Below, one piece after another: positions 63,925 through 64,000 of a stretch of DNA of 64,000 nucleotides. The DNA is taken from assembly GCA_001510135.1 (NCBI GenBank), contig LFER01000009.1, positions 37,806-101,805 of the forward strand. The letters run 5' to 3'. Source of the DNA: Alphaproteobacteria bacterium casp-alpha6 (lineage in GTDB: Bacteria; Pseudomonadota; Alphaproteobacteria; Rhodobacterales; Rhodobacteraceae). Within the stretch, counting starts at the first letter, position 1, and each line of letters starts with the position of its first letter. The notes below the pieces were generated by a model. That model had not been told where the DNA came from. It did no database searches and saw nothing but the letters and a program-made list of their open reading frames with translations. Both the position numbers and the translations under genes were made by a program.

Positions 63925-64000
63925 TTATCTGGTGAAACGCGAAACCATATCATTGTCTGCCTGAATGGCTTTGGAGGCCGCCGAAAACGCCTGCTGCGTA
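63925..64000 (-). CDS. C-terminal fragment of a truncated CDS (possibly flagellar axial/structural protein)
   Basis: Minus-strand reading TQQAFSAASKAIQADNDMVSRFTR*; heptad-like C-terminus, next to fliA; runs off window. Confidence 0.35.
   Translation of the reverse strand, partial: TQQAFSAASKAIQADNDMVSRFTR

Overview
This 64-kb window looks like ordinary chromosome of an alphaproteobacterium, probably Rhodobacteraceae (Roseobacter/Rhodobacter-like). That placement comes from gene content: RpoH, ThyX, PHB genes, LolCD, HflKC, SdhE, and DUF2842, DUF6476 and DUF6280 proteins. It is densely packed with mostly housekeeping and metabolic genes: purD(partial), deg protease, hflKC, gor, rpiA, sdaA, thiN, purA, secG, pyrG, an amino-acid-type ABC transporter with gamma-glutamyl/GS-like genes, phaR-phaP-phaC/phaZ, rpoH, rluD-like, thyX, sdhE, aspartate aminotransferase, MATE, parE, hisC-like, lolCD, efp, tolC, pcm-like, and bciA. 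The 3' end holds a fliA sigma factor with a degenerate MinD/FlhG-like gene. There is one tRNA (Tyr-GTA). I saw no CRISPR array, prophage or intact IS element. The points most worth a second look are: (i) a short ORF equivalent only to the C-terminal OB-fold of DnaE2/ImuC, with a perfect GTTCN7GTTC LexA-box match just upstream; (ii) a nested perfect-stem element with possible loop/bulge pseudoknot pairing, plus a downstream terminator-like hairpin, in the MATE-parE intergenic region (candidate structured RNA); (iii) a CueR/HmrR-type 19-bp-spacer promoter driving a DUF4396 gene; (iv) CTGCN3GCAG sites in pha intergenic regions; (v) a TTGCATA triple-motif operator candidate upstream of a DUF6280 gene; (vi) a PopZ-like acidic protein; and (vii) a Walker-A-degenerate MinD/FlhG-like protein. 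No searches were run; family calls are from reading the sequences.
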